Assembly (NCBI RefSeq): GCF_000023125.1
Contig: NC_013037.1
Location: forward strand, 5,124,501 to 5,188,500
Length of the DNA stretch: 64,000 bases
Direction of reading: 5' to 3'
Source: Dyadobacter fermentans DSM 18053
Lineage (GTDB): Bacteria; Bacteroidota; Bacteroidia; Cytophagales; Spirosomataceae
Part shown: positions 36,096 through 45,258 of the stretch, piece by piece
How positions within the stretch are numbered: the stretch's first letter is position 1
Layout: the number at the start of each line of letters is the position of its first letter
The notes under the pieces: generated by a model
Seen by the model: only the letters and a program-made list of their open reading frames with translations
The model's database searches: none
What the model was told of the DNA's origin: nothing
Translations under genes and position numbers: made by a program

Positions 36096-38138
36096 TCAAT
36101 AAAAAACCACACTGCGGGCGCGGCTTTGGCCCTCGGAGGTGACTTGAAGAATGTACTTTCCCGCAGGCAAAGCGTAATGCGGGCGCACGGAAATTAGCCC
36201 GACGGCCTCACGTGTGGAGGTGTGAATGGGATGTTCCCGGCCGGCCGCGTCGAAAAGGCGGCAGGTGGCGTCGGTTTCGCCGGGGGGCATTACGTAAAAC
36301 TGCTGGCGCATCACCGGATTGGGGAAGATAGTCAGCGGAGCCGGGGCGCCATCCCTGAACAGCGTCACGATCGTGGAATAGGCTACGGAGCCATTGGTAT
36401 ACGCCATTTTGATCCGGTAAAAAACGGTACCCGTGCCGGAGCCGGTGTCGGGGTAGCCGAATACGCCCGATTCGTTGTCGGCAGGTGCTGCGAATGTTTC
36501 GAGATCCTGGTAAGTAAGGCCGTCGGTTGTTTTCTGGACGGTCATGGAAGCGAGGCCCGGCACCGGTGCTACGGCCCACACCACCTGCACATCCGCCCCA
36601 TCCGTGCGCACGCCAATCGCATTCACGTATTCAATAGTCCGCAACGCACGCTCGATGTATACCGGTTGTGAAATGCTGCCGGGGCAGACCGGCCCGAGGC
36701 CCGTGAGGCGGATGCGGTACGGGCCGTCGGCCAGGTTGGAAGGAAGCTGGATATTGAGCGGGCTCACGCCGCCGGTACCTACGGCGGTCACAAACTCACC
36801 TTGCGCGTCGAGCAGTTCGGCTACGATTTCCAGGCTGCCGGGCGCATTACCGGTGACGGCGAACGGCAGGTTGAAACTTGCGCCCGGATAGGCGCGCGAG
36901 GGCGTTACGCCCGCATGCAGTGCGTAAGCGGGCTGCAAAGTGGGCGTTCTCGCCAGAGCGGTATCGGCCAGGCTCCTGTTCCAGGCCGCAGCGGCGAGGC
37001 TAAGGCCCTGAACGCCGCCGGGGACATTCTCGAAATGCGCCGAGGCGGGGCGGGGAATCTGAATGGTGTCGAGATATGGCCCCTGGAACGCATTGAAACC
37101 GGGTAATGCGATGAGCCGGTTTTGTGCATTCAAAACGGGCAGGTAAGGGTCTTTCAGCTGGTTACTGGCCGAGTTGCGCGCGATGTACCAGGGAATGTCA
37201 TAGCCCGAATCCCGGCGGCTATTCTGGATGAGCGTCCGGATGCCTTCGAAATATTGCTCTTCATTAAATCCCAGCTGCGCGTCGTTTTCCCCGTGCGCCC
37301 ACAGGACGGCCCTCACGCCTGTTTGCGAAGTGAGGTAGCGCATTGTATTCACGATATTGGTGTACGGCTGCCTGTTTGGCCAGAATTTCCCGACGTACAG
37401 GTTGTAGGCATCTTTTCCCGAAGCGGCGTCGCGGTAGTTTTCTGCATTGGCAGCTGCCCAGGCGGTATTGAAGAACAACACAGGCGTTTTCCACCTTTCA
37501 AACAGCATATCTCCCAACTCGCCCCAATACCAGGAAGTTTCGCCGTTTGGAAAAATATTCACATCGTTTTTCAGGACTTCAAACGAAGGCGAAGGCATGG
37601 GGCCGTCGGGGGCGACGGTGATGTTGTCGGTGTTGAGGGTTTTGTTGAGTGCATTGAAGGCAACCACATTGGAAGAAGCATCTTTCGCACCCAGGCCCGG
37701 AAGACCCATCGCATTGGAGTTGCCGGTGATCAGAAACACTTCGCCTACGCCTACGCGGTCCACCACGGCCGAGTCGGCGATGCCGTTGGCAAAGCCGGTC
37801 AGTTTGAGTTTGTACCAGCCTGTGGAGGCAGTGAAGGTGAGGTGGAGGAAGCCTTCTTTCAATTGTCGGGAATCCAGCTGCTGCCCCTGCATGCCGTTCG
37901 TATTGCCTTCGATCGGAAGCAGCGCCGCGTCGATGCGCTCGTAAGGATAATGCGCATAGGCGGTGACGGAGATCGTGGCCGTGCCGGATGCATTGCGCTG
38001 CATGACCTGGTTGTGCACGGGATTTGTAATGCCCAGCTGCCCATGAGCGCTCGCAATGCCCCAGCACAGGTAAATGAGCATTATCCGACAACAGGCAAGC
38101 CGCCCTGAGGGGGTATTAATCCTTTCCAACATCTGCAA
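36096..38138 (-). CDS. T9SS-exported SASA/SGNH-type esterase
   Basis: 680 residues. The signal peptide core is LIYLCWGIASAHG. The esterase domain has the SGNH block I in LITGNSNAMG (catalytic Ser) and a later block LWAHGENDAQLG, as in sialate O-acetylesterase (SASA) proteins. A FN3-like region (about 500-590) follows and then a type IX sorting domain (LTIFPNPVMRQQFYV to the end). It probably removes acetyl groups from a glycan at the cell surface. It lies just downstream of a SusC/SusD pair on the same strand, suggesting use on the same glycan, though a terminator separates them. Confidence 0.82.
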   Translation of the reverse strand: MQMLERINTPSGRLACCRIMLIYLCWGIASAHGQLGITNPVHNQVMQRNASGTATISVTAYAHYPYERIDAALLPIEGNTNGMQGQQLDSRQLKEGFLHLTFTASTGWYKLKLTGFANGIADSAVVDRVGVGEVFLITGNSNAMGLPGLGAKDASSNVVAFNALNKTLNTDNITVAPDGPMPSPSFEVLKNDVNIFPNGETSWYWGELGDMLFERWKTPVLFFNTAWAAANAENYRDAASGKDAYNLYVGKFWPNRQPYTNIVNTMRYLTSQTGVRAVLWAHGENDAQLGFNEEQYFEGIRTLIQNSRRDSGYDIPWYIARNSASNQLKDPYLPVLNAQNRLIALPGFNAFQGPYLDTIQIPRPASAHFENVPGGVQGLSLAAAAWNRSLADTALARTPTLQPAYALHAGVTPSRAYPGASFNLPFAVTGNAPGSLEIVAELLDAQGEFVTAVGTGGVSPLNIQLPSNLADGPYRIRLTGLGPVCPGSISQPVYIERALRTIEYVNAIGVRTDGADVQVVWAVAPVPGLASMTVQKTTDGLTYQDLETFAAPADNESGVFGYPDTGSGTGTVFYRIKMAYTNGSVAYSTIVTLFRDGAPAPLTIFPNPVMRQQFYVMPPGETDATCRLFDAAGREHPIHTSTREAVGLISVRPHYALPAGKYILQVTSEGQSRARSVVFY

Positions 38139-38211
38139 TCGCTTTGGGTACCAAGGTTGTGAATATAGTCATGGAAAATGGCTTTCGGGGAAGGATGCCG
38201 GTATAAGAACG

Positions 38212-38246
38212 AAAAAAGCCGGCCCTCAGATGAAGGCCGGCTTTTA
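38212..38246 (-). terminator. Terminator after the first SusD gene
   Basis: AAAAGCCGGCC and GGCCGGCTTTT form a perfect 11-bp stem with a 10-base loop, with a T-run on the minus strand. Confidence 0.88.
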
Positions 38247-38262
38247 AGATGCAGATAAGAAA

Positions 38263-39834
38263 TTATGGGTTGTAACCTGGGTTCTGAGGTGTCAGGTTCG
38301 GGTTGTTTCTCATTTCCTGGATGCCGAGCGGGAACAACAGGTGTTTTTCCAGCAAAGGCGCACCACCACTTACGTTGAGGTTACGGTGACCTACGAAGTC
38401 GTCGAACTTCTTGGTTTCCTCGTTGAATACCTTACGCAGGCGTACCATGTCGAACCAGGTAATGCCTTCGTAAGCGAACTCGTGCCAGCGTTCTTTCCAC
38501 ACAGCCTCCTTGAAAGAAGTTGCTGTGTAGGCGCCGATCGCAGGTGTTTTCAGCTGTGCGCGGTCGCGGATTGCTTTCAGAGCGTCGTAAGCCTGCTGGG
38601 TGATGGTACCCAGTTCCGCCTGTGCTTCTGCGTACATGAGCAATACATCGGCATAGCGCATCTGGTTTACGTTCAGGTTGTTGAGGCGGGTAGGGGTAAT
38701 GCCCGGGCCGCCCAGCGCTGCGATGTTGAAGTATTTGAACACATATGGAGCGCCCAGATCGAACTTCGCGCCGGTACCATCGGTATAGTAGGTCGTGTAA
38801 AACCAACCTTCCTGATCTTTGGTACGAAGGTCGCCGGTTTCATACGAGTTGTAGAACGACCGTGTAGGCACCGTGCTGCCCGTTCCGCTAGGTCCTGCAT
38901 AGGTTACCGCTTTGAAGTTCGGGAAGAAGTCGTTCAGCGGGAAAGCTGCCACTACGGTGTTGTACTGGATCTGGAACAGGTGCTCCAAACGGTTTTTCAG
39001 TTTTTCATCGTGCAGCTCCTTGTAGGTCGGGAACAAGCCCACCGTTGAGGGGTTAGCCTTTGCAAAATTGATTACTTCCAGCGCTTTGTCGGCTGCCAGC
39101 TTGTAGTGCGACTGGCCTTTTTGCAACGGGAAGCCCGCCATAGTCAGGTACACTTTCGACAGGTAAGCCTTCACGGCCATTTTAGACACACGTCCGTTGG
39201 CATTGAAATCTGCAAAACCCGCAGCTTCGGCAGCCAGAAGGTCGTCCACGATCAGCTTGTACACTTCTTCCTGCGGAGCTCTTGAAGGGAAGAAATCTTC
39301 CGAGCTGGCCGTCTGAGGCTTGGTGATCAAAGGCACATCGCCCCACAGTCTCACCGCGTAAAAGTAAGCCCACGCACGGAGGAAGCGCGCTTCACCGAGC
39401 AATCTCACTTTCTGCGCCTCGCTGGCAGCAGGGAACTGAATGCCGGGGATTTTTTCAATCGCGAGGTTGGCGTTCGCGATCACGCGGTAGAGGCCGTTCC
39501 ACCAGTTGCTGATGTGGCCCGTGTTGCCGTCGTAAATAAGGGCGTACAGGTTGTTCAGGTCGGAGTTCTGGCCTGTTTCGGTTGTAGCCGTACCGGTTGG
39601 CGCTTCGAGCATTTGCCAGTTGGCCGAGAAGATACCCGCACTTTCACCAAAAAAACGCATTTCCGCGTAGGTAGCAGCAATGGCCGCTTCCGCGTGGTCA
39701 GGAATGGTGTAGAAGGTATCCGGTTGAAGGTTGGACGGGTCCTGCTCATCGAGGAAGTCGGAGCAGGCGGTCGGTCCCAGCAGGATCGCTCCGCAGAGCA
39801 AAAGTTGATAGAATTTTTTGTTATTAAGTTTCAT
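38263..39834 (-). CDS. SusD/RagB family nutrient-binding lipoprotein (pair 1)
   Basis: 523 residues from the ATG at 39834, which begins KLNNKKFYQLLLCGAILLG with a lipobox ending TAC (about residue 24). The SusD TPR-type fold is supported by SDFLDEQDPSNLQPDTFY, LLGEARFLRAWAYFYAVRLWGDVPLI and the C-terminal RWHEFAYEGITWFDMVRLRK. It forms the lid of the SusC transporter and binds the glycan or peptide outside the cell. SusC ends 38 bases upstream. Ligand unknown. Confidence 0.95.
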   Translation of the reverse strand: MKLNNKKFYQLLLCGAILLGPTACSDFLDEQDPSNLQPDTFYTIPDHAEAAIAATYAEMRFFGESAGIFSANWQMLEAPTGTATTETGQNSDLNNLYALIYDGNTGHISNWWNGLYRVIANANLAIEKIPGIQFPAASEAQKVRLLGEARFLRAWAYFYAVRLWGDVPLITKPQTASSEDFFPSRAPQEEVYKLIVDDLLAAEAAGFADFNANGRVSKMAVKAYLSKVYLTMAGFPLQKGQSHYKLAADKALEVINFAKANPSTVGLFPTYKELHDEKLKNRLEHLFQIQYNTVVAAFPLNDFFPNFKAVTYAGPSGTGSTVPTRSFYNSYETGDLRTKDQEGWFYTTYYTDGTGAKFDLGAPYVFKYFNIAALGGPGITPTRLNNLNVNQMRYADVLLMYAEAQAELGTITQQAYDALKAIRDRAQLKTPAIGAYTATSFKEAVWKERWHEFAYEGITWFDMVRLRKVFNEETKKFDDFVGHRNLNVSGGAPLLEKHLLFPLGIQEMRNNPNLTPQNPGYNP

Positions 39835-39872
39835 GCTGAATGTCATTTTGAATGATACAACGGTCCCGGTGA

Positions 39873-42800
39873 TTAGAATGCAACCTGAATACCTCCCATG
39901 AAAGTGGTTGGTTTAGGATAGCTGTGCCAGATCATACCTTGCGAGAATACGTTGTCGCCATCGCCACCGCGGATAGGAGTCTGCTCGGGATCGCCGAACG
40001 GATATTTGCTGATGATGAAGAAGTTCTGAGCAGAAAGATACAGTCTCAGCTTGCTCATTTTCAGCTTGCTGGCAATTTCCGACGGGAAGTTGTAGCCCAG
40101 CAACAGGTTACGGCCACGGATGAATGAGCCGTCGAAGATCCAGCGGGTATCCACGTTGGTTACATAACCAGCCTTGGTATCGCGGATTTGAGCGATCGGC
40201 GTGTTCTGGTTTTCAGGCGTCCATGCATCCAATACGGTGGTGTAGCTGTTCGCCAATGCCTGGCGGTCTTCGCTGGCGTGCAGGTTCATGTCCATCAGGT
40301 CGTTGCCGTACGAGAATTGCAGGTCGAGGGTCAGGTCGAAGTTGCCGTAACGCAGGCTGTTCGAAAGTGATCCCCATCCTTTTGGAGAACCATTACCGAT
40401 AATGCCACGGTCGGCATCGGTGATCGCCTTGTCGCCGTTCACGTCTTTGTACTTCACATCACCTGGCAGCATGGTCAGGTTACCACGGTAGCTGCGGAAT
40501 TCAGCAGCTTGTGCTGCCTCAGCCTCGCTCCAGGTGCCCAAACGGGTCAATCCCCAGAATGCACCCACCGGCTCGCCGATACGGATTACGCTTGTTTGGT
40601 TGGTGATCGAAGGACCGCCCACGCCGAAGATATCCGCAGGAGTTGCCAGCGTCAACACTTTGTTTCTGTTCAAAGAGATATTGAAGCTGGTATTCCATGA
40701 GAAGTTTTGGTTTTCGATGTTCACCGTGTTCAAGCCGAATTCGAAACCTTTGTTCTCCATCGAACCGATGTTACGACGGATGGTCGCGTAACCGCTGGTG
40801 CGTGGCACCGGCGCATCGAGGAGCATGTCGGTTGTTTTGCGGTAGTAGTAATCCGCTTCGAACGAGATTCTTCCCTTGAAGAAGCTGATTTCCAGACCAC
40901 CGTCGGTTTGGGCTGTTTTTTCCCAGCGCAAGTCGTTGTTGGCAAGCCTGTTGATACCGGTACCACCGAAGCGGGTGTCGCCGTACACAGTTGCATAGTT
41001 CGAGCGCAGCAAGCCGAGTGAAGAATATGCAGGGATTTCCGAGTTACCCGTCAAACCGTAGCTGGTACGAACTTTCAGGCTGGAAATAACCGTGTTGCCT
41101 TTCAGGAACTCTTCATCAGACACTTTCCATGCAACGGCCGCCGACGGGAAGAATGCAAATTTGTGGTTATCACCGAATTTCGACGAACCATCCGCACGTC
41201 CTGTCACAGTGAACAGGTATTTATCCAGCAAGGTGTAGTTCAAACGACCGAAGTACGAGTTAAACGCGAAACGCGACGCGCCCGATACGTATGGGTTGGA
41301 TGAAGGTGCAACCGATCCCGCCGCGAGGTTATCAAAGCCGTAGTAGTCGGTAGAGAAGTTCTGAGAACCTACGTTGGTTGTAGCCACATTGGTTTCCTGC
41401 CATGAAATACCGGCAAGGGCATTGATCGAGTGGATACCGAATGTTTTGTTGTAGGTCAGCAAGTTTTCCCATGACCAGAAAGTCTCTTTTCTGTTTTCTT
41501 TTCTCGCTGTACCCAGTTCATTAGGCGTCAATGTACGCGTTTGCGACTGGTTTACTTCCTGGTTGATCACGTTCACACCCAATACCGAACGGAATTCGAG
41601 TCCTTTGGCCAATGTTACGTTTCCGTAAAGGCTACCGAGGGTAGTTTGGGTATTGAGGTTGAATTTACGTCCCATCAAACGGTGTACCGAGCTGAAAGAA
41701 CCTTCTGCACCCGGATAATCACGGTTGTTGGCATAAGTTCCGTCCGGCCATTTAACAGGAAGGAAAGGGAAGTCCTCCACCATCTGGCGAGGCACGGCGT
41801 CGTTGATATCGACGAGGTTTTCAGCCTGGTTGTTGTAGCTCAAAGTACCTCCGAGGCGCAGCCATTTTTTCACCTGGTCGTCGATGCTGAAACGGGTTGA
41901 ATAGCGTTTCAGGTAAGACGTTTTGATGAGACCCTGGTCGTCGCGGTAGTTGAGCGACAGCGAGTAGGTAGTTCTTTCATTACCGCCGCTGAAACCCAGC
42001 TGGTGGTTTTGAGACACACGGTTCTGGGTCGATTCTTTGAACCAGTCGGTGTCGTAGTTGGGAGCAAAAGTGCCGTCCGCGCGTTTGGTGAACACGTCGG
42101 GGTGGGCTGCTGCCAGCTGTGCACGACGTACGAGCGGATCGTGGGTTTTGTATTTACCTGCGTCCCAGCCTGCCTTGTCGAACTTCTCCATGTTCCGGAA
42201 AGCGAGGTCTTCCACGTCCATATATTGCTGGGCGTTCAATACTTTCGCTCTTTTAGGGCCGGCGGTCGGTACGCTCAGGTCAAGACCGTAGGTAATAGTG
42301 CTTTCGCCTGACTTACCTTTTTTGGTCGTGATCATGATCACCCCGTTGGCACCACGCGCACCATAGATCGCCGTCGACGACGCATCTTTCAACACCTCCA
42401 CCGACACGATGTCGTTCGGGTTGATGAAGTCGATCGCCTGGCTTTGCTGGTTCTGGTTACCTTGCGGGAGCATTACACCATCCACCACGTACAACGGGTT
42501 GTTGGATGAGTTGATAGAGCTGAAACCACGGATACGCACATTGGCACGACCACCCGGACGACCCGAGTTCACGTTCACCTGCACACCCGAAACCCGTCCC
42601 TGCAATGCCTGGTTCAATGAAGGCGCCGGACGTTCTCTGAGTTGTTCTTCTTTCACGGAACCTACGGAACCGGTAAGGTCGGATTTCTTCGCGGTACCGT
42701 ACCCGATCACGACTACTTCGCTAAGCGCCTTGGAGTCGGAAGCAAGTGATATGTCGAGGGTGGTGCGGTTTCCGACGGGAAGTTCCTGGCTGAGGTAGCC

Positions 42801-43103
42801 CACAAAGCTGAAAACCAATGTTGCATTATCAGGAACGGAAAGTGTATAATTACCTTCTCCGTCGGTGGTTGTACCGGTGCTGGTTCCTTTCACCACCACG
42901 TTCACACCGGGAAGGCCATCGCCGGTTTCCTTGTCGGTTACTTTTCCTTTCAGGGTTTTATCAATGCGGATGGTAGTAGCAGTTCCGGAGTTGGCGAGGG
43001 CTGCGTTCACAATCACAGGGCTTGCGAGCGCGGGCAGGAGCAATAGAGAATTACGGATGCTCCGCATTTGGAGCAACCATTGATTGGTATCGGTATTTTT
43101 CAT
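39873..43103 (-). CDS. SusC/RagA family TonB-linked outer-membrane transporter (pair 1)
   Basis: 1076 residues. After a signal peptide comes a carboxypeptidase-regulatory-like domain (LKGKVTDKETGDGLPGVNV to FSFVGYLS). The TonB-box/plug region follows (EVVVIGYGTAKKSDLTGS, NVRIRGFSSIN, PLYVVDGVM) and then a 22-strand barrel. There is no N-terminal STN domain, so anti-sigma (FecR-type) signalling is not expected. It imports a substrate across the outer membrane with SusD. No surface sigma factor or hybrid two-component regulator is encoded nearby. Confidence 0.95.
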   Translation of the reverse strand: MKNTDTNQWLLQMRSIRNSLLLLPALASPVIVNAALANSGTATTIRIDKTLKGKVTDKETGDGLPGVNVVVKGTSTGTTTDGEGNYTLSVPDNATLVFSFVGYLSQELPVGNRTTLDISLASDSKALSEVVVIGYGTAKKSDLTGSVGSVKEEQLRERPAPSLNQALQGRVSGVQVNVNSGRPGGRANVRIRGFSSINSSNNPLYVVDGVMLPQGNQNQQSQAIDFINPNDIVSVEVLKDASSTAIYGARGANGVIMITTKKGKSGESTITYGLDLSVPTAGPKRAKVLNAQQYMDVEDLAFRNMEKFDKAGWDAGKYKTHDPLVRRAQLAAAHPDVFTKRADGTFAPNYDTDWFKESTQNRVSQNHQLGFSGGNERTTYSLSLNYRDDQGLIKTSYLKRYSTRFSIDDQVKKWLRLGGTLSYNNQAENLVDINDAVPRQMVEDFPFLPVKWPDGTYANNRDYPGAEGSFSSVHRLMGRKFNLNTQTTLGSLYGNVTLAKGLEFRSVLGVNVINQEVNQSQTRTLTPNELGTARKENRKETFWSWENLLTYNKTFGIHSINALAGISWQETNVATTNVGSQNFSTDYYGFDNLAAGSVAPSSNPYVSGASRFAFNSYFGRLNYTLLDKYLFTVTGRADGSSKFGDNHKFAFFPSAAVAWKVSDEEFLKGNTVISSLKVRTSYGLTGNSEIPAYSSLGLLRSNYATVYGDTRFGGTGINRLANNDLRWEKTAQTDGGLEISFFKGRISFEADYYYRKTTDMLLDAPVPRTSGYATIRRNIGSMENKGFEFGLNTVNIENQNFSWNTSFNISLNRNKVLTLATPADIFGVGGPSITNQTSVIRIGEPVGAFWGLTRLGTWSEAEAAQAAEFRSYRGNLTMLPGDVKYKDVNGDKAITDADRGIIGNGSPKGWGSLSNSLRYGNFDLTLDLQFSYGNDLMDMNLHASEDRQALANSYTTVLDAWTPENQNTPIAQIRDTKAGYVTNVDTRWIFDGSFIRGRNLLLGYNFPSEIASKLKMSKLRLYLSAQNFFIISKYPFGDPEQTPIRGGDGDNVFSQGMIWHSYPKPTTFMGGIQVAF

Positions 43104-43554
43104 GTAAAGGCTTGTTAAACGTTTCTCATGCAGTCTTGGAAAACACGAATTTTAGTCATAGATCTCTGTTCGTTAGGCGTTTGCGTTTTTTGTTTAATCA
43201 TAGTTTGCGGTTTACAGTTTAAAAATGTTCGGTTTAATGAAATAATTACAAAGGGTATTCAATAAATTACATTTCGTCAGAGCCGTAGCGATTTCTGCCA
43301 AGTTTTTTGAAATCAAATCATGATCACAGATCCTGACTGCACTATGTCAAAAAAGGCATTGAAACGGTACGTTTTCCCTGACGGAGAATGGAATGGATGG
43401 CTGGCATACGGGACTGCACCGAGGGCCGGCCGATGATACTCTAATAAGTGGCGTCAGTGTGGCATTAATAAAAGTCTTTAAGAAAACGCGTTGCAATATT
43501 ATAATATTTAACAATAGATTTCGAATAATGGGAAGGGAAAATATGTAAATATTT

Positions 43555-43570
43555 ATGCAAACGTTTGCAT
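43555..43570. promoter_or_regulatory. Perfect LacI-family-type operator palindrome
   Basis: ATGCAAACGTTTGCAT is an exact 16-bp palindrome with the central CG and GCAAAC half-sites typical of operators bound by LacI/PurR/CcpA-type regulators. It lies about 450 bases upstream of susC pair 1 and just past the terminator of pair 2. An AT-rich region beside it on the minus strand could hold the promoter. No LacI-family gene lies in the window. Confidence 0.6.
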
Positions 43571-43635
43571 AATATTAGCATAAAATTGGCAGTTTAATGC
43601 AGTAAATCAGTCAGTTACCATATGTTCCAGAAGCT

Positions 43636-43677
43636 AAAAAAGCCACCTTCGGAGGGTGTTTCCGACAGGTGGCTTTG
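43636..43677 (-). terminator. Terminator after the second SusD gene
   Basis: AAAGCCACC and GGTGGCTTT form the base of a longer hairpin with an inner CGGA/TCCG stem. On the minus strand it is followed by six T's. Confidence 0.88.
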
Positions 43678-43722
43678 TGCAAAAATCCTATAATTTTAGG
43701 ATAGAATCTCGCCGGTTTGGAG

Positions 43723-45234
43723 CTAAAATCCTACATTCTGTTCCAACGATTTGTTATTGTCCGTTTCGCGCTGCGGGATGGGCAAAAGCAGGTTTTTTTC
43801 GGCGAATGTTTTGCCGTAAACCGTCTTGTGACCTACAAAATTATCCCATTGTTTCGTGAGGTCGTTGCGGACCTTACGCGTGCGGATCATATCGAACCAC
43901 ATCTTGCCTTCATAGCAAAGCTCGAAGTAGCGCTCCGCCCACACAGCCTTTTCAAATTCATCCACATTCGTAGTGGTCACAGCCGGTAACTGGGCGCGTT
44001 TGCGAACGTCGTTCAATGCCTTTTGCGCCTGCGCATTCGGTTTGCCTTCCACGCGGTTGGATGCTTCGGCGTACATCAGCAGTATTTCCGCGTAACGGTA
44101 TATCGTATAGTTGATGTTCGCCTTGGCGTCGTTGTCAATGGCTTGTTTATCAAACCACTTGTAAATATAGTAGCCGCCCAGGTTCAGGCTGTCGCGCCGC
44201 GGGTCGCCGGCGGGGTAGTCGCTCGGGTGACCTTTGTAATAAGTGTAAAAGAATTGCTTCTCTTTCGCACGCTTGTCGCCCTTTTCGAAGCTTTCCACGA
44301 ACTCTTTCCGGGGCAGCAGGCCGCCGTATTCATCGGAATAGGACGCAATGCCGGTGAATGCAGGCAGGGTTACCGGTGTAAGGCCATTGTTACGAATGTC
44401 CTTTTCATGCTGGACCTGGAAAATAAACTCGGTCTGGTTGCGGTTTGCAGGCACGATCATGTCGGTGTATTCCGCAAAAAGCGAATAGGTGCCATTGTCG
44501 ATGATCTCCTTCGAGCGCTTCGCCGACTCGGTGTACGCGGGCACGCCTGCGCTCACGGGAAAGCCCGCGTAGGTCAGGTACACGTGCGCGAGGAGGGCTT
44601 TAATCGCGCCCATCGACATCCGTCCGGCAGTGTCGCGCCACGGCAAGGTCGATTTCTCGGCTTCCAGCAGGTCGGGGATGATGATCTCGTCGTAGATTTC
44701 CTTCACCGGAGAGCGGGGCGTTTGCACATCGTCGAGCGAGGTGATGAGCGTGGTGATTTTCGGAACATCGCCAAACATGCGCACCAGCTGGAAGTAATAC
44801 AATGCACGCATGGCCCGCGCCTCTGCGATCATGTTGGTTTTGGTAGCAGCCGGCAATGTGCTGATTTCGCCGATCTTCTGGATCGCCAGGTTAGCCCGCG
44901 CAATGCCCGAGTACATCCCCGACCACCAGCCGTCGACATAAAATGCGCGCGCGTCGTATTCGAGGTTGAAGAATTTGAATGCCTCGGTTTGCGAGTTGCC
45001 GTCGGCCTTTCCGGTCATGAACTCCACCAGCGAAGCATTGTTGCCGCCCCAGCCGCCGCCGCCGTTATTGAAGGTCGTAATCTGCGAATAGGAGCCATCC
45101 ACGAATGCGCGGGCGATTTCCGGACTGGATACGGACGAGCCGGTCGTAAGCTGGCCGGTGGGATTTTCGGTCAGGAAGTCGTTGCAGGCGGACATTCCCA
45201 ATATCAGACAAGTATAAAGAATATGCTTTTTCAT
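43723..45234 (-). CDS. SusD/RagB family nutrient-binding lipoprotein (pair 2)
   Basis: 503 residues. The lipoprotein signal KKHILYTCLILGMSAC sets Cys17. SusD marks: NDFLTENPTGQLT, IAEARAMRALYYFQLVRMFGDVPKI and RYFELCYEGKMWFDMIRTRK. The N-terminal region has a Gly/Asn-rich loop (FNNGGGGWGGNN). It differs clearly in sequence from the SusD of pair 1, so the two pairs probably serve different ligands. SusC of this pair ends 24 bases upstream. Confidence 0.95.
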   Translation of the reverse strand: MKKHILYTCLILGMSACNDFLTENPTGQLTTGSSVSSPEIARAFVDGSYSQITTFNNGGGGWGGNNASLVEFMTGKADGNSQTEAFKFFNLEYDARAFYVDGWWSGMYSGIARANLAIQKIGEISTLPAATKTNMIAEARAMRALYYFQLVRMFGDVPKITTLITSLDDVQTPRSPVKEIYDEIIIPDLLEAEKSTLPWRDTAGRMSMGAIKALLAHVYLTYAGFPVSAGVPAYTESAKRSKEIIDNGTYSLFAEYTDMIVPANRNQTEFIFQVQHEKDIRNNGLTPVTLPAFTGIASYSDEYGGLLPRKEFVESFEKGDKRAKEKQFFYTYYKGHPSDYPAGDPRRDSLNLGGYYIYKWFDKQAIDNDAKANINYTIYRYAEILLMYAEASNRVEGKPNAQAQKALNDVRKRAQLPAVTTTNVDEFEKAVWAERYFELCYEGKMWFDMIRTRKVRNDLTKQWDNFVGHKTVYGKTFAEKNLLLPIPQRETDNNKSLEQNVGF

Positions 45235-45258
45235 AGTGAAAGTCAGTTTTAAATCACC

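Larger units (their letters stand above)
43104..43722. promoter_or_regulatory. Long intergenic region between the two SusCD units
   Basis: 619 bases without a protein gene. It holds the terminator of pair 2 (43636-43677), a perfect 16-bp LacI-type palindrome (43555-43570), and an AT-rich stretch around it. The remaining 450 bases down to the susC start show no promoter of perfect consensus; CAAAGGGTA near 43248 is a near match in minus orientation with one extra base. A long 5' untranslated leader for susC pair 1 is possible. Confidence 0.5.
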
